Shown here one piece after another: positions 1-9,232 of a stretch of 47,313 bases of DNA. Numbering within the stretch: position 1 is the stretch's first letter; every line of letters begins with the position of its first letter. The notes under the pieces were generated by a model. It was not told where the DNA came from, made no database searches, and saw only the letters and a program-made list of their open reading frames with translations. Both the position numbers and the translations under genes were made by a program. The stretch is from Marinifilum fragile JCM 15579 (GTDB lineage Bacteria; Bacteroidota; Bacteroidia; Bacteroidales; Marinifilaceae), in assembly GCF_001310955.1 (NCBI RefSeq), contig NZ_BAZX01000032.1, positions 1 to 47,313 of the forward strand, in the 5' to 3' direction.

Positions 1-2
1 TG

Positions 3-1034
3 TATTTTCTAGTTTATACAAGTTTATCTTATTTCTATTTTCTCATATTATATAACGAGACCAATTTTCTCATCATAAAAAAGGTAATTACCTTTATTAA
101 AATACTTGTCTTAATTCAAATACCAGCAATACTTATAAAATATGTATTAATTGGACAAACGGAACATGGTGGAATAGGTACTTTATCAATTAACGCAGGC
201 AGTGTTTCAACTATATTTCCTTTGTTTGTTATCACGATATTATTCTGCCTGTATTTATTTAAAAATAAGAGCAAATACCTGATTTACATCTTCCTTTTTA
301 GTCTTATGGGAATTGTAGGAAACAAAAGAGCTATTCTCTTTTTTGTTCCTATAATCTTGTTACTAATCACTATTTTGTTTGTGAAGCTTGAAAAAGCCAG
401 ACAGATTTCGAATTTTTGGAGTAAGATTAGTTTAGCTTGTACAATTGGAATAGCAGTTTTTTATATTACTGCCAGAACCAATAAAACTCTAAATCCAGAG
501 CATAGTAACTGGGGAAGTTTCGATCTAAATTATATTATCACTTACGTGGATAATTATACCAGCTCCAAATCAAATGACAAATACCAAATGAGAAGAAAAG
601 ATGGATTGGTTTATTTTATCAATTACACTTTAGAATCTCAACCACAACAAATGTTATTGGGTGATGGTGCAGGTAAATTAATTGAATCAAAATATAATAT
701 GCGTATTGGATCCATAAAGAATGAGTATGGTGTTAGATATGGAGGAAGAATGGGCTTTGTGTGGTTGCTGCTGCAAATAGGATTGTTGGGTACCATCGTT
801 TATCTGCTTTTTTATATACGATTGTTCACTATGGTTTTAAACAAATACAGAAGTAATCCAATTTACCTGGCTTTTCTAGCACTTACAATTGTCTTTTTTA
901 TGGATACCATTATTTATTCAAACGTATTTTTAAGATATGAGTACCTAAAAGGCTTGTACTTTATTATTCTTGCTTTGATACTGCTCGATCAGAAATACAA
1001 AACAAACTACTTTTCGAAAATGATAAATTTTTGA
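3..1034 (+). CDS. O-antigen/exopolysaccharide polymerase-like membrane protein (5' end missing)
   Basis: The reading frame is open from the first bases of the window, so the gene starts upstream and only its C-terminal part is present; a TTG at 222 is internal. The protein is a chain of hydrophobic segments, roughly at 217-290, 295-370, 425-465, 750-830 and 865-1000 in nucleotide terms, separated by one polar loop at about 480-745. The order of helices, a large periplasmic-type loop and further helices, plus a Gly-Asn-Lys-Arg stretch after a helix, resembles Wzy/O-antigen ligase proteins. Their sequences are poorly conserved, so the assignment leans on the glycosyltransferases directly downstream. 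It would polymerise or transfer lipid-linked sugar repeats at the inner membrane. The next gene starts 34 bp downstream, suggesting an operon. The family is fairly sure; the exact role is not. Confidence 0.6.
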   Translation, partial: YFLVYTSLSYFYFLILYNETNFLIIKKVITFIKILVLIQIPAILIKYVLIGQTEHGGIGTLSINAGSVSTIFPLFVITILFCLYLFKNKSKYLIYIFLFSLMGIVGNKRAILFFVPIILLLITILFVKLEKARQISNFWSKISLACTIGIAVFYITARTNKTLNPEHSNWGSFDLNYIITYVDNYTSSKSNDKYQMRRKDGLVYFINYTLESQPQQMLLGDGAGKLIESKYNMRIGSIKNEYGVRYGGRMGFVWLLLQIGLLGTIVYLLFYIRLFTMVLNKYRSNPIYLAFLALTIVFFMDTIIYSNVFLRYEYLKGLYFIILALILLDQKYKTNYFSKMINF

Positions 1035-1068
1035 TGAGTGAAAAACCAATGGTAAAATAATCATCCCA

Positions 1069-2223
1069 ATGAAAGTGTTAATAATAAGTTCTTTACCTCT
1101 TGATTTGAATTCGGTTAAAGGAGGTGTTGATGCTGTGATTATTAATTTAATAAGAGGATTTAAACAATTTCCTGAGGTCAATTTTTTAATTCTATCAGTG
1201 GGAAAAACAGAAAGTAGAAAAAGTGTAAAACTAGAAGATCATATTACCATTGAATACATACCCAAAAAGCAGTTTATTGGAGGAGATTTGTACTATTATT
1301 TGTTTCATGTGCAAAAAAGTGTTCGTGAAGTAATCGAAAATTATAATCCCGACATTATACATCTACATGGAAGTTCGCCAATACTATTTTGTTTGAGAGG
1401 ATTAAACAAAAAGAATGTGATTATTACTCAGCATGGTATTATGGCTGAGGAATTGAATTATCAGAATACAATTGCAAGAAAGATTAAGTTTTGGATCAAA
1501 AAAGTGATCGAACACTATTATTTTCCAAAATTTATGAATTATATATTCATTTCAAATTATAACCAGAAGTTTTTGCTTGGTTTAAAAAAGAATAATTATA
1601 CTGGTAAATTAATTTACAATCCTGTTAATCCAATTTTTTTTGACTTGGAACCTCGTAAAGATTTTGGAAAAAGAATCATGTACGTTGGAGTTATCAATTA
1701 TCGTAAAAATCTCATCTGTTTGTTGAAAGCACTTGCTAAAGTGAAAAATGAAATTGCTGGAGTTCATCTCGATGTAGTTGGTGATTTTGTAAACGAGGAT
1801 TATAAAAATATTATAATGCAGTTTGTTGAGGAGAACAATCTATTAATGAATGTTGATTTCTTAGGTTGGAAAAGTCAGAATGAAATACTTGAATTGTACA
1901 AAACAGCTGACCTTATGGTTTTGCCTTCCCTTCAGGAATCTTTACCAGTAAGTATTGCGGAAGCCATGGCGGCAGGTAGGCCCGTTATTGCAACAAATGT
2001 TGGTGGAATTGCAGAAATGATAAGTGATAAATCTGGGTTTATATTTCAACCAAATGATGTGGAGCAACTCGAAAAGTATTTAATATGCTTTTGTAATGGA
2101 GATGTATCGTATTCTGATTTTTCTCAAAAAGCCAAAGAAGAGGCAATTAAAAAGTTTCATCCTACAGTTGTTGCTGCACAAACAATAGATTTTTATAAAA
2201 AAACAGCTAAGCTGGTTACATGA
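1069..2223 (+). CDS. GT4-family glycosyltransferase
   Basis: A 384-residue GT-B glycosyltransferase. The N-terminus has a beta strand (MKVLIISSLPLD) followed by a glycine-rich loop (VKGGVDAV) typical of GT4 enzymes. The C-terminal nucleotide-sugar domain carries FLGWKSQNEILELYKTADL and the E-x7-E region around ESLPVSIAEAMAAGRPVIA, in which the two glutamates contact the donor. It should add one sugar from a nucleotide-sugar donor to the growing polyprenyl-linked repeat on the cytoplasmic side of the membrane. Donor and acceptor cannot be read from sequence. It lies 34 bp after the polymerase-like gene and just before a second GT4 enzyme, so cotranscription is likely. The length is normal for the family and the frame is intact. 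Confidence 0.88.
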   Translation: MKVLIISSLPLDLNSVKGGVDAVIINLIRGFKQFPEVNFLILSVGKTESRKSVKLEDHITIEYIPKKQFIGGDLYYYLFHVQKSVREVIENYNPDIIHLHGSSPILFCLRGLNKKNVIITQHGIMAEELNYQNTIARKIKFWIKKVIEHYYFPKFMNYIFISNYNQKFLLGLKKNNYTGKLIYNPVNPIFFDLEPRKDFGKRIMYVGVINYRKNLICLLKALAKVKNEIAGVHLDVVGDFVNEDYKNIIMQFVEENNLLMNVDFLGWKSQNEILELYKTADLMVLPSLQESLPVSIAEAMAAGRPVIATNVGGIAEMISDKSGFIFQPNDVEQLEKYLICFCNGDVSYSDFSQKAKEEAIKKFHPTVVAAQTIDFYKKTAKLVT

Positions 2224-2237
2224 TTTGATTATTGCCT

Positions 2238-3329
2238 ATGAAAGAAGTGACCAAACCTAAAATCGGGGTGATTGGCTTAAAAGGTCTTCCGGCATACGGA
2301 GGAGCTGCTGCCGTTGGAGAAAATATAATCAATCATCTTTCGGATGAGTTTGATTTTACAATTTACTCCGTTAGTTCACATACCAATTTAAAATCCGGAT
2401 ACTGGAAAAGTTGTTTTCAAATTGTATTTAAGAAATTACCCTTTAAGAAAATAAATGCAGTTATATATTATCTCCGATCAGCATTGAATGCATTACTATT
2501 TAAGAAATTTGATTTGATTCATTTGCATCATCGGGATGCCACTTTTGTAATTCCATTACTAAAATTACGATATCCAATCGTTGTTACAACTCACGGAATG
2601 GTTCTTACCTCTAAATGGATACGTTATAAGTTCTTTTTTGAATTTGAGGACCGATATTTTTTGAAACACGCCAATTTTATTACTACAGTTTCTTTAAAAG
2701 ATAAACGTTTGGTGAAAGAACTCATATCCGAGGAAAAAATAATGTATATCCCAAATGGAGTTGATGCTGATATAAAAATAGAATCGAAAAAAGAAAATTA
2801 TATATCCTTTGCTGCTGGACGAATGCTACCTGATAAAGGCTGCCACACATTTCTTGAAGCACTTTTTTTACTTAAAGTAAAAGAAAAGGCCATTATAATG
2901 GGAGATTTAAAGCAGAATCTGGATTATAAGAAAGAGTTGTTGCAATGGCAGGAAAAAATTGGAGGGATAAAATTTACTGGATTAATTAAAGATAAAAAAA
3001 GGCTCTTTGAATTAATTGCAGGTAGTAAATTTTTTGTCTTTCCTTCCGAAAATGAATCTATGTCGATGATGTTATTGGAAGTTGCAGTTTTAAAGGTCCC
3101 CATTATTTGTTCTGATATTCCTGAAAACAGAGATGTTTTCAATGATAAAGAGGTTCTTTTCTTTAAGGTAAAAGATGCAAAAGATCTTTCTGAAAAAATT
3201 GAATTTGCTTCAAAAAATCCTGATAAAATGAAGGAATATGCGATGAATGCATATGACTGCTTAAATAAAAAATACTTGTGGTCGCAAATAGCTCGAGAGT
3301 ATAAAAATGTATTTAATAGGTTTATATAA
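2238..3329 (+). CDS. GT4-family glycosyltransferase
   Basis: A second GT-B glycosyltransferase, 363 residues from the ATG at 2238. A TTG six bases earlier is also in frame, but the ATG is the better start. The N-terminal half has IGVIGLKGLPAYGGAAAVGE, a glycine-rich acceptor-side loop, then DLIHLHHRDATF and VVTTHGM. The C-terminal half has AAGRMLPDKGCHTFLEAL and FPSENESMSMMLLEVAVL, equivalent to the E-x7-E donor-binding region. The role is probably transfer of one hexose-type sugar during repeat-unit assembly; the substrate is unknown. It begins 14 bp after the preceding GT4 gene, and its stop codon abuts the start of the next gene, so all three are probably translated from one message. Confidence 0.85.
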   Translation: MKEVTKPKIGVIGLKGLPAYGGAAAVGENIINHLSDEFDFTIYSVSSHTNLKSGYWKSCFQIVFKKLPFKKINAVIYYLRSALNALLFKKFDLIHLHHRDATFVIPLLKLRYPIVVTTHGMVLTSKWIRYKFFFEFEDRYFLKHANFITTVSLKDKRLVKELISEEKIMYIPNGVDADIKIESKKENYISFAAGRMLPDKGCHTFLEALFLLKVKEKAIIMGDLKQNLDYKKELLQWQEKIGGIKFTGLIKDKKRLFELIAGSKFFVFPSENESMSMMLLEVAVLKVPIICSDIPENRDVFNDKEVLFFKVKDAKDLSEKIEFASKNPDKMKEYAMNAYDCLNKKYLWSQIAREYKNVFNRFI

Positions 3330-4392
3330 ATGGCAATTAATACCACGATACATAAAAGCCTTACAAGTAGTCCCAAGCTTAAAGTAATTAATGATGCAAG
3401 CTTGGTAAACCATAAATTCTGGAGTGAATTTGTTCGTAATCATCCTCAGGGAAATGTTTTTCAAACGCCGCAAATGTACGCTGTGTTTGAAGAAACTGAA
3501 GGTTTTGTGCCAATTCTAATAGTGGTAATGGATGATGAGTTAATAAAGGGAATACAACTGGCGGTTATTCAGCAAGAAACCAAAAGAAATTTGGGCATAT
3601 TTTCGAGACGTGCTGTTATAAGAGGAGGTCCACTTATAGACGAAAATGATAAGGAGGTCTTGAAATTAATTTTGGATGAATATAATGACATAATTAAAGA
3701 TAAGGTACTCTATACTCAAATTCGGAATTGGTTGATACTTCACCCAATAAATCAGTTTTTCTTAAATGTAATTACAAGTATTTGGACCATCTTAATATTT
3801 TGCTGGATTTGAATCAGGACGAGGAAGAAATTTGGTCAAATATAAAGAATAGTAAAAGACATAGCATTCGAAAAGCAATACGCGAAGGGGTGGCTGTTAA
3901 AATGGAAACATCGGAAAGTAATCTGGGAAACACTTATGAGATATTATTGCAAGTATATAATCGGATAAAATTACCTTGTCCGAATATGGATTTCTTTAAA
4001 AATTGTAAAGCTCATTTTCAGAATGATCCCCGCTTTCTTGTTTTTACGGCCAATTGGGAAGACAAAACCATTGCTTTTCGCTATGTCTTAGCTTATAAGA
4101 AAGTGTTATATATTACTTATGCAGGAGGTCTAGAGGAATATTATTCTAAAAATGCAAATGATCTCTTAAACTGGGAATTGTTTTTATGGGGAAAAGAAAA
4201 TGGTTATACAGTTTATGATTTGCAGGGGCAGGAAGTCCAAATGCAGATTATGGAGTTAGGACCAATAAATTACGATTTGGAGGAAAGTTGTACAATCCAG
4301 GTAGATATCAAAAAATACATCAACCTCTGCTTTTTTACTTTGTTAAAGTAGCATTTTTTTTAAGGCGAAAGCTTCTACTTAAAAAAACATGA
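3330..4392 (+). pseudogene. FemAB-like peptidoglycan/GNAT-fold acyltransferase, two frameshifts
   Basis: Reconstructed, this is one 354-residue protein of the FemAB/GNAT type often found in exopolysaccharide loci. The ATG directly follows the previous stop. The first part runs in one frame to YTQIRN at about 3727. It must then drop into another frame that continues LVDTSPNKSVF and SIRKAIREGVAV. At about 4217-4224 a second change is needed to reach AGSPNADYGVRTNK and LRFGGKLYNPGRYQKIHQPL, the family's usual C-terminus, ending at 4390-4392. Both sites look like loss of one T (AATT for AATTT, GATTTG for GATTTTG). Restoring one base at each gives exactly 355 codons with the stop. As read, the gene yields only fragments. 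It is either decayed or affected by sequence error. FemAB-like proteins transfer amino acids from aminoacyl-tRNA or modify cell-surface polymers; the substrate here is unknown. Confidence 0.8.
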
Positions 4393-4464
4393 TTGTATTT
4401 AGGATTAATAACTATCATTTTGTTCTTAAAATTAGAGCTTTTTAATTGTAAATGATTATTTGCT

Positions 4465-5202
4465 TTGCAATTCGACTTTACTATAGATACATATCTGAAA
4501 CTACTTGCGAAATTTGAGGAAAAAGGTTATCAGTTTCAATCATTCTCTGATTATTTAAAAAGTCCTCAACAAAAAGTAGTAATTCTGCGGAATGATGTAG
4601 ATAAATTGCCTGAAAATTCATTGAGATTTGCTCGAATTCAATCTAACCTGGGAATAAAAGGGAGCTATTATTTTAGATCGGTTAGGGAGAGTTGGGATGA
4701 AGGAATAATAAAGGAAATTTCGAATCTAGGACACGAAATAGGTTATCATTATGAGAACCTGGCCATTGCTGCTAAACTTGCTCTATCGCATAATCATAAA
4801 AATAATTCGAGCGATATTCTGGATCTTGCATTATTAGATTTTAAAAATCAGTTGAACAGGTTAAGAGGTATTGTTCCTGTAGAAACAATATGTATGCATG
4901 GAAGTCCAACCTCAATATACGACAGTAAAGACTTGTGGAAAAAATTTAATTATTCTGCTTTTGGAATTATAGGAGAACCATATTTTGATATTGACTTTAG
5001 TAGAGTATTTTATCTAACGGATACCGGTAGGTGTTGGAATGGATTCAATGTAAGTGTTAGAGATAAAATAAAAAAATATCAGAAAATATGGAATGCGAAT
5101 GGAATGGTTTATAAATCCTCTTTTAGTATCATTAAAGCACTCGATAATAACGAATTGCCAAATCAAATCATGATGACTTTCCACCCCCCAAAGATGGAAT
5201 GA
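4465..5202 (+). CDS. Polysaccharide deacetylase-like protein, frameshifted near 3' end
   Basis: A carbohydrate esterase-type deacetylase domain of 245 residues. It has VVILRNDVDKLPENSLRFA, carrying the metal-binding Asp-Asp region in the form N-D-V-D, then LGHEIGYHYENL with the two metal-binding histidines (H-x3-H-like), and MHGSPTS. The best start is TTG at 4465 (MQFDFTIDTY); no ATG fits the frame. The frame ends early at MTFHPPKME. One C fewer in the C6 run at 5183-5188 would instead give HPQRWNDLNYAWCKEL and a natural stop at 5288-5290 (274 aa), which looks like the family's normal tail. The last ~30 residues are therefore probably lost by a one-base insertion or error. The role would be N- or O-deacetylation of the exported polysaccharide. 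Confidence 0.72.
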   Translation: MQFDFTIDTYLKLLAKFEEKGYQFQSFSDYLKSPQQKVVILRNDVDKLPENSLRFARIQSNLGIKGSYYFRSVRESWDEGIIKEISNLGHEIGYHYENLAIAAKLALSHNHKNNSSDILDLALLDFKNQLNRLRGIVPVETICMHGSPTSIYDSKDLWKKFNYSAFGIIGEPYFDIDFSRVFYLTDTGRCWNGFNVSVRDKIKKYQKIWNANGMVYKSSFSIIKALDNNELPNQIMMTFHPPKME

Positions 5203-5405
5203 CTTAAACTATGCTTGGTGCAAGGAACTCATTTTTCAAACTCTTAAAAATCCTTTAAAGAAAGGGTTGCTTCGTTTTCGAAAAATCTAAGATGTCCTTT
5301 TACAATAACAAACATATTACACTGATTAAATACTGTTTGTTTAATACTGAAATGGTGACTTTACCGTAAGTTTCAATTTCTAATTGACTCTAAATCCCGA
5401 TTGTT

Positions 5406-6536
5406 ATGAATGAAGAGTATAAAGTAGTTGACAAGTTTATAAAGGTTGAAAGATATATACAATCGAATAGAACTTCTCACAAGTTCACAATCTATCGTAA
5501 TAACTATAGTGATCTTGCTAAGGAAATTGGAGACAATGGATTCAATTTTATTAGTAAATATTTTAATCGCTATAACTCAAGGCACATTATAATAAGTTCG
5601 AGGAATTTTGAAGATATAAGTAAGTTAACCGGGAAAAATTATAAATTATTGGCCAGCATAGAGCCAATTAATAACATGATAAGTATCAATGAGTTTTTTG
5701 GATCTATAAATTCTAAGCTAGAAGATGGAGGTATCTTTATTTGCCGTTTTAAGGATCAAGAGAAAGTAGAAGAAAAGATATTAAACTCATCTCCATTTCC
5801 TGTTAATCTGATTAGATATACTATCTATTTTATTTATAGAAGGGTTTTTCCAAAATTATCCATTACTCGCAAACTATTTTTCTTTCTAACAAAAGGGAAA
5901 AACAGGTCGCTGCGTAGGTTAGAGGTGATTGGACGCTTATATGCCTGTGGATATGAGCTGGAATCGGAATATAAATGTGATGATTACACCTACTTACTTG
6001 TAAAAAAGCGTAAGATACCTGTTTTCGATAAATATTCTTCCTATGGTCTGTTGTTTAAAATGAGGCGTATAGGAAAAGGGGGAAAGGAAATATTTGTATA
6101 CAAACTAAGAACAATGGTACCTTTTTCAGAGTATTTACAGGATTATTTTATCAAAAAAAACAGCCTGGCCAAGGGAGGGAAGATTTGTAATGATATCCGA
6201 GTTACTCCTCTTGGTAAAATTCTTCGAAAATTCTGGATTGATGAAATTCCTAACTTCATAAACCTTTTAAAAGGTGAAATGAAATTAGTAGGAGTTCGGC
6301 CTATTAGCAAGCAGTATTTATCTTTATACGATGAGGAACTTAGGAACCTTAGAAAATTAGTCCGCCCAGGAATTATTCCTCCTTTTTATGCAGATATGCC
6401 GGAAACACTTGATGAGATCCAACAATCCGAAAAGAAGTACATTAAAGAATATCTAAAGAAACCTTTATCTACCGACTTAAGATATCTGTATATGGCAATA
6501 AAGAATATTACAACCAAAAGAGTACTCAGTAAATAA
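5406..6536 (+). CDS. Polyprenyl-phosphate phosphoglycosyl transferase (bacterial sugar transferase)
   Basis: A 376-residue protein. Its C-terminal ~190 residues are a bacterial sugar transferase domain: VYKLRTMVPFSEYLQ, GGKICNDIRVTPLGKILRKF, WIDEIPNFINLLKGEMKLVG and VRPISKQYLSLY. This family moves a phospho-sugar from a UDP-sugar to undecaprenyl phosphate and so starts repeat-unit synthesis. The catalytic Asp-Glu pair is seen in IDEIP. Unlike WbaP-type enzymes there is no N-terminal four-helix membrane region. Residues 1-190 are mostly soluble, with one amphipathic or hydrophobic stretch near 135-150 and a segment (LEVIGRLYACGYELESEY) that recalls methyltransferase-like folds seen before this domain in other Bacteroidota. 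About 115 bp separate it from the deacetylase tail. Confidence 0.85.
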   Translation: MNEEYKVVDKFIKVERYIQSNRTSHKFTIYRNNYSDLAKEIGDNGFNFISKYFNRYNSRHIIISSRNFEDISKLTGKNYKLLASIEPINNMISINEFFGSINSKLEDGGIFICRFKDQEKVEEKILNSSPFPVNLIRYTIYFIYRRVFPKLSITRKLFFFLTKGKNRSLRRLEVIGRLYACGYELESEYKCDDYTYLLVKKRKIPVFDKYSSYGLLFKMRRIGKGGKEIFVYKLRTMVPFSEYLQDYFIKKNSLAKGGKICNDIRVTPLGKILRKFWIDEIPNFINLLKGEMKLVGVRPISKQYLSLYDEELRNLRKLVRPGIIPPFYADMPETLDEIQQSEKKYIKEYLKKPLSTDLRYLYMAIKNITTKRVLSK

Positions 6537-6627
6537 AATAGGGATATTTTAAATAAAACTCCGTAAATTAAATAGTTAGATTGATATACCTCCTGTTATA
6601 AATAGAATATTACTAATAATAAAAATC

Positions 6628-9021
6628 ATGTCGGACTCAGATAATTTTATAGAAAAAATGGTATTTGAGGAAAAGAATCGAATAATGGCATTTCGAAATG
6701 AACTTTTGTCAAAGTGGTATTGGTTTGCAATCTTTGTTATTCTAGGTGTGGTTATAGCTTATACTTATAGTTATTATTCGCCATCTAAGTTTGAAGCCCA
6801 GAGCACCATATTGGTACAAAATGAATCAAATAACCTGCATGGAAAAGATTTTTTTAATAGTGAAAGAAACTTCACTCTCAATAATATTCAGGATCATATT
6901 GGAGTCTTGAAATCAAAATTGTTAACTAATAGGGTAATACAAAATTTAAATTGGAGAAGTTCCTGGTCTCAAAAAATGTTGTTTTATGAAGTTGACCTTT
7001 ATGGTAACGAGCCATTTACAGTAACTGAAAGATTAAACTCACTTAATCCCAAAGGTATTCCTATTTGTATTACAATGCTTTCCGAAGAAGAATTTCTCAT
7101 TAGGATAGATGAGAGTGAAACAAAAGATGCTATTCTGCAAAAGGGTAGGTTCGGAGAACCATTCGAAAATGAATATTTTGCGTTTACTCTTGACCTAAAG
7201 CCAAATTTGATTGTACCCGAAGGTGGAGTATTGTCTTGTTTTTAATGACTTAGAAAGCCTTAGCTTGAAGCTGTTATCTTCTCTGGATGTATCACTACAA
7301 GATTTATCAGGTAATCTTATTGCAATAAAAATGAGGGGAGTCCATCCTGCAAGAGTCGTTGATTTTGTAAATGAATTAAGTAAAGTATATATCGAATATG
7401 AATTGACTGAAAAAAATAGAATCTCAAGCAACACAATGAGGTTTATTGATACACAATTACAAGATGTAACTGATTCATTAAACCAAACCGGACATCAGTT
7501 TAGTGATTTTCAATCGCAAAATAAGAGCCTGAATTTGGAACAGGAGTCTAAATTAATTAGTTCCGACTTGAAGAAGCTTGAGAATGAATATTCAATTGCA
7601 GAGAGGAAATTAAATTATTATAAAAGCTTAAATAAATATTTAAATAATAGTTCTCATTTTGAGAAAGTGGAACGCAACTTGCAAAATGAATTTGAAGGTG
7701 ACAATGGAATTAAAACAATGATAGTGCCCTCGGTAGTTGATATAACCGATCCGATTTTAAATAATCTTGTCTTGAAATTAGCGGATTTAACTAGCAAAAG
7801 AGAAGTGCTATCTTATAGTGCAAAAGAAAATGAACCAAATATGCTGGTTTTGGAAAAGGAAATTAGGCATACGAAGCAAAGTTTGAAAGAAAACCTGACA
7901 AATCTATTGATTAACTCTGAAAGAGATTTAAAAAGTATTGAAAAGCGCTTAAGTGATCAAAAAAAGCTAATTGCTGGTTTACCCAAGATCGAAAAAAAGT
8001 TTATAAATATTAAAAGAAGGTATGATTTAAATAACGATTTATATAATTTTTTACTTAAAGCAAGAGCAGAAGCGGAGTTAACTATTGCATCTAACGTTTC
8101 TAATTCTCAAATTATAGATCAGGCTTCTTTACTATCAGTAAAAAAGTAGGGCCAAACACACTTTTAAATATGTTGATTGGCTTGGTTCTTGGTGTATCAT
8201 TACCATTCTTATTTTTCAAAACATCCTATTTTTTTAATAATACTATAAGTAGTATTTATGAACTTGAAAAAGTAACAAAACTACCGGTTTTAGGCTTTAT
8301 AACCCACAACAAACACAAAAAAGAGGTTTTGGTTGCAAAACGCCCTCTTGCCGAGATAACCGAATCATTTAGAAGCCTAAGAACAGATATGGAAAATTTA
8401 TTAGCTGATCATACACAAAAGATAATCTCAGTTCAATCTGTAATCTCAGGAGAAGGTAAGTCGTTTGTTAGTGTAAATCTTGCAGCAATCCTGGCTATGA
8501 ATCACCGCAATGTAATACTTGTTGAAACGGATATGCGTAAACCTAAATTGAGCAAAATTTTTGGTGTTTGTGGTTCATCTGGAATGAGTAGTTATCTAGA
8601 AGATATGGAGAACTTTAAAGATATTATATACCCAACTCAAATTGATAATCTAAGTTTTATTCCTGCTGGTCCATTGCCAATTAATCCAGCCGAACTTATG
8701 ACTAATGGTAGGTTTAGTAAATTTATAGAAACACTTAAAAGTCGTTACAATTACATTGTCCTTGATAATGCGCCGGTATCGGCCGTAACCGATGGATTAC
8801 TTTCTGGTAAATATGCGGATATTAACCTATTTGTTTTAAGACATAGATACAGTAGAAAAGATCAGGTAGAATTTATAGATAAGCTGGTAGAAAAAGGCAC
8901 TGTTAATAATGCAAAACTGCTGTTAAATGATTTTAAGTATACCAAATTTTCATTTGGTAGAAAACCATATGGCAAAGGTTATTATAGTGATGATATTCAT
9001 ATGCTTAAAAGGGTGATGTGA
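6628..9021 (+). pseudogene. Wzc-like chain-length regulator / BY-family tyrosine autokinase, two frameshifts
   Basis: Restoring the frame at two sites gives one ~797-residue polysaccharide co-polymerase/tyrosine kinase. The start is ATG 6628. A Wzz domain follows with a first transmembrane helix (WFAIFVILGVVIAYTYSYY), a long coiled-coil periplasmic region, a second helix (MLIGLVLGVSLPFLFF) and a cytoplasmic kinase. The kinase has Walker A (VISGEGKSFVSVNLA), Walker A' (VILVETDMRKPKLSK), Walker B (YIVLDNAPVS) and a short tyrosine-containing tail (PYGKGYYSDD). Break 1 lies at about 7205-7217, between IVPEGG and EYCLVFNDLESL, and needs one base less or two more. Break 2 is in the A-run at 8141-8146, where one extra A would turn SVKK-stop into SVKKVGPNTLLNMLIG. 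As read, it splits into three pieces. The role is control of chain length and export of capsule-type polysaccharide. Confidence 0.85.
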
Positions 9022-9120
9022 TTGTGAGAAAATGAAAAATTAGGGGAATATTATTGAATGCAGGTTTATAAAATCATATTTGGTTGATCGAAGTTATTGT
9101 AGTGGATACTTCAGTTTCGT

Positions 9121-9153
9121 CACCTTTCTTTATTGGGAAAGGTGTTTTTTTTT
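9121..9153 (+). terminator. Rho-independent terminator after the exopolysaccharide genes
   Basis: CACCTTTC at 9121-9128 pairs with GAAAGGTG at 9137-9144 around an 8-nt loop, followed by a run of nine T. It lies 100 bp after the kinase gene and before the PHP gene, and marks the likely end of the exopolysaccharide transcript. Confidence 0.8.
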
Positions 9154-9232
9154 GTATTCCTTAGTGGTATTGATTTAATTTTCTGTTCAAATAATTAATT
9201 TTACTCAACGAATAACTACTAACCAATTTTTA

